From: Rhabdornis inornatus
Taxonomy: Eukaryota; Chordata; Aves; Passeriformes; Rhabdornithidae
NCBI GenBank assembly: GCA_013397075.1
Contig: VWZS01007472.1
Span: 63,908-127,907, forward strand
Reading direction: 5' to 3'
DNA: 64,000 bases
The first letter of the stretch is position 1; each line of letters begins with the position of its first letter. Shown here one piece after another: positions 61,530 through 64,000 of the stretch. The notes beneath the pieces were generated by a model. It did not search any database and had not been told where the DNA came from. It saw nothing but the letters and a program-made list of their open reading frames with translations. The translations under genes were made by a program, and so were the position numbers.

Positions 61530-61579
61530 TATATATATATATATATACATAGATGTAGATAAAGATATAGATATATATT
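61530..61579. repeat. (TA)9 and ATAGAT-type microsatellite
   Basis: Nine TA units (61530-61547), followed by imperfect ATAGATGTAGATA and GATATAGATATATA stretches. Confidence 0.9.
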
Positions 61580-62200
61580 CCTAAAGAAGATAACAGCAGG
61601 TTGAGCAACAGAAAGCTGTCAAAGGTTCTGTCCTGTTGAGTATTCTTACTGGTAACTGGGCAGGAGAACAGACAGGAGGTTTATTGCACAAATAGAGACT
61701 TGTCATGTTGGAGCAGACAAGGAGAAATCAAAATACCTCAGATGAACCAGAAAATTGCAGAGTACTCTATGCAGAAAGGTGTCAACTGTGTGGGAACATG
61801 AACAGCAAGCTGGCGAAAAAGATCTCAAGATCATTATGAAGTACAGGCAGAACAAGAGTCCCATTATGATACTGCAAAGAAAATTCAAATTTCCAGTTGG
61901 AGGAATATATCCCACCAGATGAGAAGAAATCCTTCTGTTCTACTTAGTAGTGGCAGGGCCCCAGCACTTTGTCCTGTTTGGGATGCTTCACTGGCTTGGT
62001 GCAAATGCGAAGAGTGCAGAGGAAAGCAGTCAGACACCCAGAGAACCAAAAAACAGGAGTTGTGGAAACATGCTAAAGGAAATGAGGTGGATTGGGCTAT
62101 TGAAGAGAAGCCCGAGATCTGGCACATGCATCACTTCAGGCCAGAAAAAACTCAGAAAAGGAAGAGCTAAGAGTACTCTTTCTCTTCAGCAAATAGGATA

Positions 62201-64000
62201 AGTAGATATGCCACTTTCACTGCCAGATAAAATACAAAGAAACACTTCTAATCCTAAACCAGTTTACAGAATCTGCATGGACTGATCATCACCATCACTT
62301 TAGGAGAATAGACAACATCTGTACATGTTTGCACAGCTAGAGTCAGAACATCAGGATTCTGAGGTCTATTTTCTTCTTACCCTCCATGGCTATTGCCATG
62401 AGTGACCTGATATTTGCAAAAAGAAGTCTGTGTGACTTCAGTAGCTCTCTTGCCTACCACCATCATTCAATCCTTTTGGCTGTTGAAAACAACTGGGTTT
62501 TGAGTGATGCCTGATGAAAACTTATTTTCCTAGAACATTCACTATAAAGTCAAAGTCAGAAAAATTGGAGAGGTAATTCTATTCAGAAGACAAATGAATA
62601 GTTCACAGAGAAATCTGGCAGTAGAGAACATCCTGTCTCAGGGAAAGAGCCACTTCCAGACTTCTGACTTCAGCATGACTCACACCTCAGCTGTGTCAGA
62701 GAGTCACTGTGGACAGTTGTCAATGTTTTTTTTCTAGGAAATCAGCTAAAATCCACCTGCTGACATGCACTGAAAAGCAAATGACACTATCTAGCAGTGG
62801 TGCATCCTGCTGCAGGTGAAGAGATGGACACAAGGATCCCGGTGTAAAATCTCAGAGCCAAACTATGAAATATAGGTCTCACCTTCTGTCATCCTGCATC
62901 ATGAACCACATCAAACTGTCTTCCAGGTGCAAGTGGCCCTTCCTGGTGTCAGTCTCAAAACAGGTGCCCCCAGATCCCACCAGTACCATGAGCTTAAGGA
63001 AAAAAAGAATCATTCCCTTGCATCATTATAAGAGTCAAATAACATTTTGGTTTTTTACTACTGTATTACAGTTTTATTACTACATTAAAATTACAATTTT
63101 TCTGCTATACTTCTTGACATGTGGGAACTACAGCATCTCATGCCTGCTTTAAAAATTTTTTTCCTCACTTAACACGCTGGCTAGCACAACATTTCATCAA
63201 CTTTCTTATCTGCTTATCTGCCCCCAGTGAAGAATTTCTTTTTTGTGAAAACTGTAGCCAACATGACTCAACCATTTCCGAGCATAAGACAAAGAAAAAA
63301 CACATTGTTAAAAGTCCTGACAGTGATGCTTTTGTATCATAGCTTTGCTTGTGTAAGATAGAAATTTTAATTGAGACAGCCACTGACAGTGATGGCAACA
63401 AAAGTCAGAAGTTACTTGATTGCATTTTCCCATTGCTACAAATGGTGTTGCTTTTACAGAAGGCACTGCAGAGAAATTTTGCTGGGTATCTCAGGAAAAT
63501 AAAAATGGTGAGGTGATTTTAGGTCAGGCAAGAGTCCTTCCATGATGCCACACTGTTTCAAGTGGCCTTTGGGGTAAGGTGCATACACAGGAACAGATGA
63601 AGCTTGTTGTTGCCCTACCCCCCATGCCTGGCCCCTCTGAGAGATGGAGCTGTGCCTGAAGTTACCTGAGCTCCTCACGAATCACACCACACTTCAATAT
63701 GATCGATGACAGGGCCATTTATTGATTTTTTCCCAGATTACAGATCGTAGCTCCTAGCACTGGTATAGATCAGAAGTAAAAGCAGTTGATCTGTTCCTTA
63801 GGGTATGTGGGAAAAATCATTTATGTTTGTTGCAGCCAACCTGGTTGTAGGTTGGTGACCTGAAGCCTGAAGACGTGAGCACCAGTGTTGGAGGCTAGTA
63901 TTTTTCCTTTTTTTTTCTTTCTTTGTCTTAGGGAATTTTCTCCCATGTTGTAGATCAGAAACAATAACAATCGTTGCCTGAGAGAAACAAAAGAAGTAAC
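62201..64000. other. Unique non-coding DNA to window end
   Basis: No gene or repeat family assigned. Frames are 95 codons or fewer and without motifs. A short pyrimidine-rich tract lies at 63902-63930. Confidence 0.55.

Larger units (their letters stand above)
60780..62200 (+). mobile_element. Old, decayed CR1 with RT remnants, plus strand
   Basis: Several CR1 ORF2 words survive in order. Near 61095-61130 a frame reads AFTAFFVSIFT, matching the family's segment just upstream of the reverse transcriptase. Near 61620-61660 the DNA reads as GSVL followed by a decayed LFNIFINDL-type block, the RT region before the catalytic box. Near 61925-62030 it resembles the QFW...VQRRA region (TTTGTCCTGTTTGGGATGCT, then GTGCAGAGGAAAGCAGTCAG). 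Much of the intervening sequence is unrecognisable, including an A-rich tract (61270-61380) and a TA repeat. This is the most decayed copy in the window; limits and continuity are uncertain. Confidence 0.5.

Noticed and set aside
1..64000. tRNA, rRNA, snRNA or CRISPR array
   Set aside because: I saw no tRNA B-box-like sequence with a foldable partner, no rRNA or spliceosomal RNA words, and no regularly spaced repeat-spacer pattern.

Overview
The window looks like avian nuclear DNA, most likely from a songbird or a relative. It is AT-rich and gene-poor. Every element I can assign belongs to a typical bird repertoire: six partial CR1 LINE copies, most of them truncated at the 5' end, an avian alpharetrovirus-type solo LTR, a second LTR-like promoter block, and short simple repeats. 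I saw no tRNA-derived SINE, no L1, and no bacterial gene organisation.

I find no intact protein-coding gene, rRNA, tRNA, CRISPR array or operon. The open reading frames are short (175 aa or less) and mostly overlap antisense frames. They match no family I recognise, except frames inside CR1 copies and low-complexity frames made by a hexanucleotide repeat. The window is best read as intergenic DNA or the interior of a very long intron.

Layout. 1-4675: unique DNA with a GC-richer patch (2797-3462) and an AT-rich, homeobox-site-like patch (3540-3960). 4676-5930: minus-strand CR1 with a dead, internally deleted reverse transcriptase. 6537-7022: solo LTR, minus strand, with CCAAT, TATA and AATAAA signals in alpharetroviral spacing. 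7023-12800: unique DNA with one small CR1 scrap (9425-9530). 12815-13250: CpG-rich LTR-like or promoter-like block, minus strand. 13251-20520: unique DNA. 20521-21390: plus-strand CR1. 21391-39430: unique DNA, including a repeat-poor AT-rich block (27620-29470) that is a candidate conserved noncoding region. 39435-40186: plus-strand CR1 carrying a 7-bp microsatellite. 40187-58090: unique DNA with a 148-nt uninterrupted purine run built on (AAAAAG)n at 41901-42048. 58095-58345: plus-strand CR1 3' scrap. 60780-62200: an older, badly decayed plus-strand CR1. 62201-64000: unique DNA.

There is no gene network to describe. The readable history is repeated CR1 insertion at different ages, at least one endogenous retrovirus insertion reduced to a solo LTR, and local microsatellite growth. 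All assignments come from reading motifs by eye; no alignment or database search was run. I found no convincing undescribed biological system. The best leads are the candidate regulatory blocks, the LTR promoters, and the two unusual simple repeats.
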